This document shows, in pieces, positions 6,512 to 13,804 of a stretch of 64,000 bases of DNA. The notes below the pieces were generated by a model. The model was not told the origin of the DNA, ran no database searches, and saw nothing but the letters and a program-made list of their open reading frames with translations. Made by a program: the position numbers and the translations under genes. The stretch's first letter is position 1; the number at the start of each line of letters is the position of its first letter. This stretch comes from Streptomyces sp. DHE7-1 (lineage in GTDB: Bacteria; Actinomycetota; Actinomycetes; Streptomycetales; Streptomycetaceae), in assembly GCA_016432725.1 (NCBI GenBank), contig JACJDG010000003.1:4526001-4590000 (forward strand), given 5' to 3'.

Positions 6512-7738
6512 CTAGTCCCGCGCCTCCGCCAGCAGCTTCTGGATCCGGCTCACGCCCTCGACGAGGTCCTCGTCCCCGAGCGCGTACGACAGCCGCAGGT
6601 AGCCGGGCGTGCCGAAGGCCTCGCCCGGGACGACCGCGACCTCGGCCTCCTCCAGGATGAGGGCGGCCAGCTCGACGGTGTCCTGCGGGCGCTTGCCGCG
6701 GATCTCCTTGCCGAGCAGGGCCTTGACCGACGGGTAGGCGTAGAAGGCGCCCTCGGGCTCCGGGCAGAGCACGCCGTCGATCTCGTTGAGCATCCGTACG
6801 ATCGTGCGCCGGCGGCGGTCGAAGGCCTCGCGCATCTTCTTCACGGCCTCCAGGTCACCGGAGACGGCGGCCAGGGCGGCCACCTGGGCCACGTTGGAGA
6901 CGTTCGAGGTGGCGTGCGACTGCAGGTTCGTCGCGGCCTTGACCACGTCCTTGGGGCCGATGACCCAGCCGACGCGCCAGCCGGTCATGGCGTACGTCTT
7001 GGCGACACCGTTGACCACGACGCACTTGTCGCGCAGCTCGGGCAGCAGCGCCGGCAGGGACACGGCGGACGCGTCGCCGTAGACCAGGTGCTCGTAGATC
7101 TCGTCGGTCAGCACCCACAGGCCGTGCTCGACGGCCCAGCGGCCGATCGCCTCGGTCTCGGCCTCGGAGTACACCGCGCCGGTCGGGTTGGACGGGGAGA
7201 CGAAGAGGACGACCTTGGTCTTCTCCGTGCGCGCCGCCTCGAGCTGCTCCACGGTGACGCGGTAGCCGGTGGTCTCGTCGGCGACGACGTCGACCGGGAC
7301 ACCGCCGGCCAGGCGGATCGACTCCGGGTACGTCGTCCAGTACGGAGCCGGGACGATGACCTCGTCGCCCGGGTCGAGGATCGCGGCGAACGCCTCGTAG
7401 ATGGCCTGCTTGCCGCCGTTGGTGACCAGGATCTGCGAGACGTCGGGCTCCCAGCCGGAGTCGCGCAGCGTCTTCGCGGCGATCGCGGCCTTCAGCTCCG
7501 GCAGACCGCCGGCCGGCGTGTACCGGTGGTACTTCGGGTTCTTGCAGGCCTCGACGGCCGCCTCGACGATGTAGTCCGGAGTCGGGAAGTCCGGCTCACC
7601 GGCGCCGAAGCCGATCACCGGACGCCCGGCGGCCTTCAGGGCCTTGGCCTTGGCGTCCACGGCGAGGGTGGCGGACTCGGAGATCGCGCCGACTCGGGCG
7701 GAGACCCGGCGCTCGGTGGGAGGGGTTGCAGCGCTCAT
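6512..7738 (-). CDS. aspC: Aspartate aminotransferase (class I, PLP)
   Basis: The 408-residue fold-type I aminotransferase interconverts aspartate/2-oxoglutarate and oxaloacetate/glutamate. Motifs include GAGEPDFPTP (about residue 45), NGGKQAIYE, SPSNPTG, the Asp in DEIYEHLVY and the PLP lysine in NGVAKTYAMTGWRVGW. The arginine that binds the substrate carboxylate is in YLRLSYA near the C terminus. The length is typical. It is divergent from tRNA-Trp/secE. A related substrate such as prephenate cannot be excluded from sequence alone. Confidence 0.93.
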   Translation of the reverse strand: MSAATPPTERRVSARVGAISESATLAVDAKAKALKAAGRPVIGFGAGEPDFPTPDYIVEAAVEACKNPKYHRYTPAGGLPELKAAIAAKTLRDSGWEPDVSQILVTNGGKQAIYEAFAAILDPGDEVIVPAPYWTTYPESIRLAGGVPVDVVADETTGYRVTVEQLEAARTEKTKVVLFVSPSNPTGAVYSEAETEAIGRWAVEHGLWVLTDEIYEHLVYGDASAVSLPALLPELRDKCVVVNGVAKTYAMTGWRVGWVIGPKDVVKAATNLQSHATSNVSNVAQVAALAAVSGDLEAVKKMREAFDRRRRTIVRMLNEIDGVLCPEPEGAFYAYPSVKALLGKEIRGKRPQDTVELAALILEEAEVAVVPGEAFGTPGYLRLSYALGDEDLVEGVSRIQKLLAEARD

Positions 7739-7883
7739 GAGCCCATCGTTTCAGACCGGAAATGACCCCGGCACGCGGGTTTCACAGACTGAACAGCAAC
7801 GGGTCGAGACGTGAACACGGGTCCGAATCCCGCCCCCGGCCTGGACGATCTTCACTCCGACGACCCCGGACCGGGTCTTTCTG

Positions 7884-7913
7884 TTCGACGCCGGGCCCCG
7901 GACCACGTACACT
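7884..7913 (+). promoter_or_regulatory. Candidate promoter for tRNA-Trp/secE
   Basis: TTCGAC (7884-7889) and TACACT (7908-7913) are separated by 18 bp, about 85 bp before tRNA-Trp. The -10 is identical to the candidate rpoB -10. Confidence 0.5.
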
Positions 7914-7998
7914 CTTCCCTCGTTGGCCTTCAGCGGCCGCTGCACAGCCGGTGCACACCGAGCACCCGGCCGAATGCGGTACGTTGGGGGACACACAA

Positions 7999-8070
7999 AG
8001 GGTCGTAGCTCAATTGGTAGAGCACTGGTCTCCAAAACCAGCGGTTGGGGTTCAAGTCCCTCCGGCCCTG
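7999..8070 (+). tRNA. tRNA-Trp (anticodon CCA)
   Basis: Acceptor AGGGTCG/CGGCCCT, D arm GCTC/GAGC, anticodon stem CTGGT/ACCAG with loop CTCCAAA, and T loop TTCAAGT. No CCA is encoded. The T stem has only four G (8047-8050) opposite CCCTC, so it pairs one base short; a fifth G would restore a normal 73-nt tRNA, matching the base-loss pattern in nearby genes. It lies just upstream of secE, as in other actinobacteria. Confidence 0.95.
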
Positions 8071-8177
8071 CTACACACACCGCCAGGATGTGTGCGCATG
8101 TACGTACAGCAATGCACCGCCGTGCGGCTCAGAAACCGGGCGCGGCACGGCCACGACCCGGGATCAGGTGAGGACGA

Positions 8178-8465
8178 ATGACGGACGCCGTGGGCTCCAT
8201 CGACACGCCTGATGCTCAGGACCAGGTGCCCGAGTCCAAGAAGAAGAGCCGCAAGGGCGGCAAGCGCGCCAAGAAGGGCCCGCTGAAGCGCCTCGCCATC
8301 TTCTACCGCCAGATCATCGCGGAGCTCCGCAAGGTCGTCTGGCCGACTCGTAACCAGCTGACGTCGTACACCACCGTGGTGATCTTCTTCGTCGCGATCA
8401 TGATCGCCCTGGTGACCGTGATTGACTATGGGCTCAACCACGCGGCCAAGTACGTCTTCGGCTGA
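8178..8465 (+). CDS. secE: Preprotein translocase subunit SecE
   Basis: The 95-residue membrane protein has a charged cytoplasmic N terminus (many Lys at 20-37), the conserved amphipathic stretch FYRQIIAELRKVVWPTRNQL and one transmembrane helix at about residues 64-84. This is the short one-helix SecE of Gram-positive bacteria, which clamps SecY in the export channel. It is upstream of nusG, with a terminator-like hairpin between them. Confidence 0.95.
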   Translation: MTDAVGSIDTPDAQDQVPESKKKSRKGGKRAKKGPLKRLAIFYRQIIAELRKVVWPTRNQLTSYTTVVIFFVAIMIALVTVIDYGLNHAAKYVFG

Positions 8466-8477
8466 GCCGAAAGCGAA

Positions 8478-8505
8478 GGGCGCCGTGGTACCGGCGCCCG
8501 TTTTC
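8478..8505 (+). terminator. Hairpin between secE and nusG
   Basis: 8-bp stem GGGCGCCG/CGGCGCCC with a 6-nt loop and a GTTTTCG tail. It looks like a partial intrinsic terminator that could lower read-through into nusG. Confidence 0.6.
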
Positions 8506-8545
8506 GCATGTTCCACCCCTATGTATCCAGGAAGAAGCAGCCATC

Positions 8546-9393
8546 GTGTCTGACCCGAACCTGAACGACGCCATCGAGCCGGACGAGACGGTGGACGACG
8601 AGCTCGACATCGTCGAGGGCGCGGACGAGCGGGACGAGTTCGAGGCTGCCGAGGCCGAACTGGGGGAGCCGGCCGAGGAGGCCGCCCTGCACGTCGAGGA
8701 CGAGGAGGGCGCGGACGTCACGGACGACGAGCCCGCCGCCACGGCCGAGGAGGCCGAGGAGGAGCCGGCCGAGCCCGTCGACCCGGTCCAGGCCCTCCGC
8801 GACGAGCTCCGCACCCTGCCCGGCGAGTGGTACGTCATCCACACCTACGCCGGCTACGAGAACCGCGTGAAGACCAACCTGGAGCAGCGCGCCGTCTCGC
8901 TGAACGTCGAGGACTACATCTTCCAGGCCGAGGTGCCGCAGGAAGAGGTCGTCCAGATCAAGAACGGCGACCGCAAGACGATCAAGCAGAACAAGCTGCC
9001 CGGTTACGTCCTGGTCCGCATGGACCTGACGAACGAGTCCTGGGGCGTCGTCCGCAACACCCGGGTGTCACCGGCTTCGTGGGCAACGCCTACGACCCCT
9101 ACCCGCTGACCCTGGACGAGATCGTCAAGATGCTCGCCCCGGAGGCCGAGGAGAAGGCCGCCCGCGAGGCCGCCGAGGCCGAGGGCAAGCCCGCCCCGCA
9201 GCGCAAGGTCGAGGTCCAGGTGCTGGACTTCGAGGTCGGCGACTCGGTCACCGTCACCGACGGCCCGTTCGCCACCCTCCAGGCGACCATCAACGAGATC
9301 AACCCCGACTCGAAGAAGGTCAAGGGCCTGGTGGAGATCTTCGGCCGCGAGACGCCGGTCGAGCTCTCCTTCGACCAGATCCAGAAGAACTAG
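8546..9393 (+). CDS. nusG: Transcription termination/antitermination protein NusG, frame broken once
   Basis: The reconstructed product is about 282 residues. It binds RNA polymerase and links it to Rho or the ribosome. Residues 1-90 are a strongly acidic extension rich in Glu, Asp and Ala, much longer than in E. coli. The NGN domain (EWYVIHTYAGYENRVKTNLE onwards) spans about 92-215, and the KOW domain (GDSVTVTDGPFATL) is near residue 230. The start is GTG. One C is missing in the run at 9060-9062 (expected NTPGVTGFVGN); downstream sequence is intact. Confidence 0.94.
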
Positions 9394-9416
9394 CTCCTTC
9401 TGGACGAACTGCTTCC

Positions 9417-9464
9417 GTGCAGGTCAGGCAGGCGCTCGGCGTCCGCCTGACCTGCACGGTTTTT
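9417..9464 (+). terminator. Intrinsic terminator after nusG
   Basis: Perfect 13-bp stem GTGCAGGTCAGGC / GCCTGACCTGCAC with a 15-nt loop and a GGTTTTT tail. rplK therefore probably starts from its own promoter. Confidence 0.88.
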
Positions 9465-9561
9465 GGCCGCGCATCCATACCCGTTATCGTTGTGCGGTAT
9501 GCCTGCGTCCGGGTGGTCCCTGGATGTGGGCAGGACCCGAATTGAAAGGACCCGGAGAGCT

Positions 9562-9996
9562 ATGCCTCCCAAGAAGAAGAAGGTCACGGGGCTCATCAAG
9601 CTCCAGATCAACGCCGGTGCGGCGAACCCGGCCCCGCCGGTCGGCCCGGCGCTGGGTCAGCACGGCGTCAACATCATGGAGTTCTGCAAGGCCTACAACG
9701 CCGCGACCGAGTCGCAGCGTGGCTGGGTGATCCCGGTGGAGATCACGGTCTACGAGGACCGCTCCTTCACCTTCGTCACCAAGACGCCGCCGGCCGCGAA
9801 GATGATCCTCAAGGCCGCGGGCGTGGAGAAGGGCTCCGGCGAGCCGCACAAGACCAAGGTCGCCAAGATCACCGAGGCGCAGGTCCGCGAGATCGCCACG
9901 ACCAAGATGCCCGACCTCAACGCCAACGACCTGGACGCCGCGTCGAAGATCATCGCCGGCACCGCCCGCTCCATGGGCATCACGGTCGAGGGCTGA
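9562..9996 (+). CDS. rplK: 50S ribosomal protein L11
   Basis: The 144-residue protein of the GTPase-associated centre binds 23S rRNA under the L10-L12 stalk and is the thiostrepton target region. The N-terminal proline-rich switch [21 protein letters not shown] is at residues 20-40 and the RNA-binding C-terminal domain is complete. The ATG at 9562 (MPPKKKK) has a GGAGAG site 5 nt upstream; upstream in-frame codons do not resemble L11. Confidence 0.97.
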
Positions 9997-10093
9997 ACCC
10001 CACCTTCGTAGCACCATGCGGCCGTGAAGGCCGCACGTGGCAGGGCCTGCTCGGCCCGTACCACGACTCCGAACAGAACCCACAGGAGCAGTT

Positions 10094-10819
10094 GTGAGCA
10101 AGCGCAGCAAGGCTCTCCGCGCTGCGGACGCCAAGGTCGACCGGGACAAGCAGTACGCCCCGCTCGAGGCCGTCCGTCTCGCCAAGGAGACCTCCACGAC
10201 CAAGTTCGACGGCACCGTCGAGGTCGCCTTCCGCCTGGGTGTCGACCCGCGCAAGGCCGACCAGATGGTCCGTGGCACCGTGAACCTTCCGCACGGCACC
10301 GGTAAGACCGCCCGGGTCCTGGTCTTCGCGACCGGTGACCGTGCCGAGGCCGCGCGTGCCGCGGGCGCCGACATCGTCGGCGCCGACGAGCTGATCGACG
10401 AGGTGGCGAAGGGCCGTCTGGACTTCGACGCCGTCGTCGCCACCCCGGACCTCATGGGCAAGGTCGGCCGCCTCGGCCGCGTCCTCGGCCCGCGTGGTCT
10501 GATGCCGAACCCGAAGACCGGCACCGTCACCCCCGACACGGCCAAGGCCGTGACGGAGATCAAGGGCGGCAAGATCGAGTTCCGCGTCGACAAGCACTCG
10601 AACCTGCACTTCATCATCGGCAAGACGTCCTTCGACGACGCCAAGCTGGTGGAGAACTACGGCGCGGCCCTGGAGGAGATCCTCCGTCTGAAGCCGTCCG
10701 CCGCCAAGGGTCGCTACATCAAGAAGGCCGCCATCAGCACCACGATGGGCCCCGGCATTCCGGTCGACTCGAACCGCACCCGCAACCTCCTCGTCGAGGA
10801 GGACCCGGCCGCCGTCTGA
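10094..10819 (+). CDS. rplA: 50S ribosomal protein L1
   Basis: The 241-residue L1 protein binds the mobile L1 stalk of 23S rRNA and helps release E-site tRNA. Motifs are KFDGTVEVAFRLGVDPRKAD and the loop LGPRGLMPNPKTGTVT at about residues 134-149. The start is GTG with an AGGAGCA site. It lies 97 bp after rplK and forms the L11 operon with it. Confidence 0.97.
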   Translation: MSKRSKALRAADAKVDRDKQYAPLEAVRLAKETSTTKFDGTVEVAFRLGVDPRKADQMVRGTVNLPHGTGKTARVLVFATGDRAEAARAAGADIVGADELIDEVAKGRLDFDAVVATPDLMGKVGRLGRVLGPRGLMPNPKTGTVTPDTAKAVTEIKGGKIEFRVDKHSNLHFIIGKTSFDDAKLVENYGAALEEILRLKPSAAKGRYIKKAAISTTMGPGIPVDSNRTRNLLVEEDPAAV

Positions 10820-10867
10820 GCCCCGCGCTCACCCGGCAGCCGCGTCACGGACGCGTAAGCAGAGGGC

Positions 10868-10907
10868 GGACCCCGCAACCTACGAGGTGCGGGGTCCGTC
10901 CTTTCTT
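10868..10907 (+). terminator. Terminator of the rplKA operon
   Basis: Perfect 10-bp stem GGACCCCGCA/TGCGGGGTCC with a 10-nt loop and a GTCCTTTCTTT tail. Confidence 0.85.
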
Positions 10908-10980
10908 TGTGCGGACTGTCGCACGACCGTCAGTGGCCTGGGCTACGGTGCAGGCACCGGACTCGCATGGGGTAGGACGA

Positions 10981-11892
10981 ATGAAGAGCACGACCGCACG
11001 CCGGGTGGCCCTTTCCGCCGCGGTGGTCACCGCGCTGACCGGGCTGGCCGCCTGCGGCACCGGGGGCTCCGGGGACGGCGACAAGGCGGTCGGCAGAAGC
11101 CTCACCCACGCCAACCCCCTCGCCGCCCTGCGCTCCGCCGAGAAGTCCACCGACAAGGCGGAGTCGGCCAAGGTCCGTTCCACGACGAGCATCGGCGACA
11201 CCATGTCGATGACCGCGAACGGCGCCCTGACGTGGGGCGACGGCATGAAGGGCAACCTCACCATCACCTACACCGGCGGCAAGCTGGCGGAGGCGATGCG
11301 CAAGGCCGGCACGTCCTCGATGGAGGCCCGCTACCTGCCGGACGCCTACTACGCCAAGATGAGCGAGCAGTTCGCCCAGCAGTCCGGCGGCAAGCACTGG
11401 ATCAGGTACGCCTACGACGACCTCGCCAAGCTCGGCGGTGGCTCCGGGGCGTACATGAAGGACCAGATGCAGAACACCACGCCGAACCAGTCGGTGAAGC
11501 TGCTGCTGGCCTCCGGTGACGTGAAGAAGGTCGGTGAGGAGCAGGTCTCCGGCGTCAGGGCCACGCACTACTCCGGCACGGTCGACGTCGCCGACCTGGC
11601 CGGCAAGAACAGCGGCCTCGACGCCGGCCAGCTCGCCGACCTGAAGAAGCAGCTCAGCCAGGCGGGTGTCAGCACGGAGACCGTCGACATCTGGGTCGAC
11701 GGCCAGGACCTGCTGGTCAAGAAGGTCGAGAAGGCGCAGATGACCGCCGGCACCATGACCAGCACGGCCTACTACAGCGACTACGGCGTGCCGGTCACCG
11801 CCGAGGCGCCCCCGGCCGCCGACACCAAGGACTTCAAGGACCTGATGAAGGCCGGCGGTACCGCGTCGGGCAGCGGCGTCAGCGCCTCCTGA
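10981..11892 (+). CDS. Secreted lipoprotein, possibly LppX/LprG-like
   Basis: The 303-residue protein has a signal peptide ending in the lipobox LAAC (Cys about residue 24), followed by a flexible Gly/Ser/Asp stretch. It should be lipid-anchored on the outer face of the membrane. The body is a mixed-strand domain with repeated Thr/Ser/Gly strands (SIGDTMSMTANGALTW, NLTITYTGG) and ends in a low-complexity tail. The pattern resembles the LolA-like LppX_LprAFG lipoproteins of actinobacteria that bind lipid; I could not confirm this. A single gene between rplA and rplJ, bounded by a terminator and the rplJ promoter. Confidence 0.75.
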   Translation: MKSTTARRVALSAAVVTALTGLAACGTGGSGDGDKAVGRSLTHANPLAALRSAEKSTDKAESAKVRSTTSIGDTMSMTANGALTWGDGMKGNLTITYTGGKLAEAMRKAGTSSMEARYLPDAYYAKMSEQFAQQSGGKHWIRYAYDDLAKLGGGSGAYMKDQMQNTTPNQSVKLLLASGDVKKVGEEQVSGVRATHYSGTVDVADLAGKNSGLDAGQLADLKKQLSQAGVSTETVDIWVDGQDLLVKKVEKAQMTAGTMTSTAYYSDYGVPVTAEAPPAADTKDFKDLMKAGGTASGSGVSAS

Positions 11893-11933
11893 CCGGCCGC
11901 CGCACCAGGACCGGGGTACCCGCCGAGCCCGAT

Positions 11934-11962
11934 TTGCTCGACGGTGCCCGGTCCCGTACTCT
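11934..11962 (+). promoter_or_regulatory. rplJL promoter
   Basis: TTGCTC (11934-11939) and TACTCT (11957-11962) are exactly 17 bp apart. The transcript start would be near 11969, giving a leader of about 235 nt before rplJ. Confidence 0.65.
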
Positions 11963-11984
11963 CCTAACGAAGCCAAAGACCGCT

Positions 11985-12200
11985 GGTCGTTGCCGCACGT
12001 TCGAATGAAGGTGTGGTGGCCGAAGGATCCGCTGCAAAGTGGACGACCCGCGCAGGTGTCAGTGGAAGCACTCCCGGATGGTACGCGCCCAGCGTGTGCC
12101 GACGGTCGAGTCCGCCCCGAGCGCCTGCGCCGGGGCGTTTCGTTTTCCCCAGTCCTCCTTCGGGTCCGCGCGGTCAGAATCACCCGGAAGGAGGCCGAGG
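11985..12200 (+). ncRNA. Ribosomal L10 leader RNA
   Basis: The leader between the rplJ promoter and start codon is large and structured. It includes a segment around 12039-12062 (GGACGACCCGCGCAGGTGTC) like the L10-L12 binding site used for autoregulation in other bacteria. A hairpin with a T-rich tail follows (see the attenuator), then a strong AAGGAGG site. In Firmicutes and actinobacteria L10(L12)4 binding to such leaders represses the operon. The boundaries are approximate. Confidence 0.65.
12113..12146 (+). terminator. Attenuator-like hairpin in the rplJ leader
   Basis: Stem CGCCCC/GGGGCG, with an inner GCG/CGC extension, is followed by TTTCGTTTT about 60 nt before the rplJ start. An intrinsic terminator placed inside a leader suggests premature termination controlled by L10 binding. 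Confidence 0.65.
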
Positions 12201-12204
12201 CTCT

Positions 12205-12735
12205 ATGGCGAGGCCCGACAAGGCTGCCGCGGTTGCCGAGCTGACGGACAAGTTCCGCAGCTCCAACGCCGCCGTGCTGACCGAGTACCGCGGTCTCACC
12301 GTGGCGCAGCTCAAGACGCTGCGCCGGTCGCTCGGTGAGAACGCCCAGTACGCCGTGGTGAAGAACACGCTGACCAAGATTGCGGCCAACGAGGCCGGGA
12401 TCACGCTGGACGACCAGCTCTTCGCTGGTCCGACGGCCGTCGCCTTCGTCACCGGTGACCCGGTGGAGTCGGCGAAGGGTCTCCGTGACTTCGCCAAGGA
12501 CAACCCGAATCTCGTCATCAAGGGCGGTGTCCTTGACGGTAAGGCGCTGTCCGCCGACGAGATCAAGAAGCTTGCGGACCTCGAGTCCCGCGAGGTTCTG
12601 CTCGCCAAGCTGGCGGGCGCCTTCAAGGGCAAGCAGACTCAGGCTGCTCAGGTCTTCCAGGCGCTCCCGTCGAAGCTCGTCCGCACCGTGGACGCGCTTC
12701 GTGCCAAGCAGGGCGAGCAGGGCGGTGCCGAGTAA
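12205..12735 (+). CDS. rplJ: 50S ribosomal protein L10
   Basis: The 176-residue protein forms the base of the L12 stalk. N-terminal rRNA-binding region KAAAVAELTDKFRSSNAAV and LTVAQLKTLRRSLGENAQYAVVKNTL are clear, and the C-terminal helix that carries L12 dimers ends in a Glu/Gln-rich tail. The ATG has an AAGGAGG site. rplL follows 115 bp downstream in the same operon. Confidence 0.97.
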   Translation: MARPDKAAAVAELTDKFRSSNAAVLTEYRGLTVAQLKTLRRSLGENAQYAVVKNTLTKIAANEAGITLDDQLFAGPTAVAFVTGDPVESAKGLRDFAKDNPNLVIKGGVLDGKALSADEIKKLADLESREVLLAKLAGAFKGKQTQAAQVFQALPSKLVRTVDALRAKQGEQGGAE

Positions 12736-12850
12736 TTCGGCTCGCTTTCTGATCCGGGCCGCATGACGCGGCCGGGTCACAGCGGGCCAACGTACGCCCG
12801 CCACTCATGTACATCCGGCACCTGCCGAATTAGTGGAAGGATCGCCCATC

Positions 12851-13234
12851 ATGGCGAAGCTGTCTCAGGAAGACCTGCTCGCGCAGTTCGAGGAGATGAC
12901 CCTCATCGAGCTCTCCGAGTTCGTGAAGGCGTTCGAGGAGAAGTTCGACGTCACCGCCGCCGCCGCGGTGGCCGTCGCCGCCCCGGGTGCCCCGGGCGCC
13001 CCGGCCGAGACCGAGGAGGAGAAGGACGAGTTCGACGTCATCCTCACCGGTGCCGGCGACAAGAAGATCCAGGTCATCAAGGTCGTGCGTGAGCTGACCT
13101 CCCTGGGCCTGAAGGAGGCCAAGGACCTCGTGGACGGCGCCCCGAAGCCCGTTCTCGAGAAGGTCGCCAAGGACGCCGCCGAGAAGGCCGCCGAGTCCCT
13201 CAAGGGCGCCGGCGCCTCCGTCGAGGTCAAGTAA
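12851..13234 (+). CDS. rplL: 50S ribosomal protein L7/L12
   Basis: The 127-residue acidic stalk protein recruits translational GTPases. The dimerisation domain (LSQEDLLAQFEEMTLIELSE) is at residues 4-23. An Ala/Val/Pro-rich hinge (about 38-55) and the factor-binding C-terminal domain (FDVILTGAGDKKIQVIKVVR, GLKEAKDLVDGAPKPV) follow. The ATG is preceded by GGAAGGA. Confidence 0.98.
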   Translation: MAKLSQEDLLAQFEEMTLIELSEFVKAFEEKFDVTAAAAVAVAAPGAPGAPAETEEEKDEFDVILTGAGDKKIQVIKVVRELTSLGLKEAKDLVDGAPKPVLEKVAKDAAEKAAESLKGAGASVEVK

Positions 13235-13302
13235 CACCCTCCGGGTTCCCGTAACCCGGCTGCGCGCCGACTGCGGCCCCGAGGGGCTGTAACGCGAACG
13301 CA

Positions 13303-13340
13303 CCGAAGAGCGATCATCCATCCGGGTGGTCGCTCTTCGG
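13303..13340 (+). terminator. Terminator of the rplJL operon
   Basis: Perfect 11-bp stem CCGAAGAGCGA/TCGCTCTTCGG with a 16-nt loop, about 70 nt after rplL. It separates rplJL from rpoBC, unlike enteric bacteria where transcription reads through. Confidence 0.75.
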
Positions 13341-13612
13341 CGTCTCCGGAGGGCGGCCTCGGTTGCCTTGCACTCGCCCCGGCGAGGGGTATGGTGATCT
13401 TCGTTCTGTCTCCGGACGGCCTCGTTTGGGCTGGGGGGCCTTGACGAACCGCACGCAGCGCGCAATTCTCAGGACGCGTCGTCACAAGGATCCGAATCCG
13501 AGGCATGGATCGACGGCGAAGAGGGCAGTATCAACGTGCGTTGAGGGCAGACATGCCGAGGGCGTTGTTGACGAAGGCGTTGAGCACGACGAGGGTCTCG
13601 AGAAACCCGAGC

Positions 13613-13641
13613 TGGACATCAGTGTGCCAAGTGGCTACACT
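13613..13641 (+). promoter_or_regulatory. rpoBC promoter
   Basis: TGGACA (13613-13618) and TACACT (13636-13641) are 17 bp apart. The predicted start near 13648 gives a leader of about 157 nt. Two weaker candidates lie upstream in the same 570-bp gap: TTGACG-N17-AATTCT (13441-13469) and TTGCAC-N16-TATGGT (13368-13395). The rest of the gap (13235-13804) holds the rplL terminator and no convincing gene. Confidence 0.7.
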
Positions 13642-13804
13642 GACCCTTTGCGCTGCCTGTTAGCTTCCCCTGCCCGTCACCAGGGGTCTGCCCTCACTCG
13701 AGCACCGATGACCGAAGCTCCCCTGACCTGGGGTTTCCGTCTCTGTGTCTGGGAGAGGGGCCGGTACGCGCGTAGTGAGTCCGAGCCCTCGGAAGGACCC
13801 CCTC

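Noticed and set aside
7800..7845. T-arm-like sequence (CGGGTCCGAATCCCG) before tRNA-Trp
   Set aside because: No matching acceptor, D or anticodon stem can be drawn around it, so it is at most a remnant.
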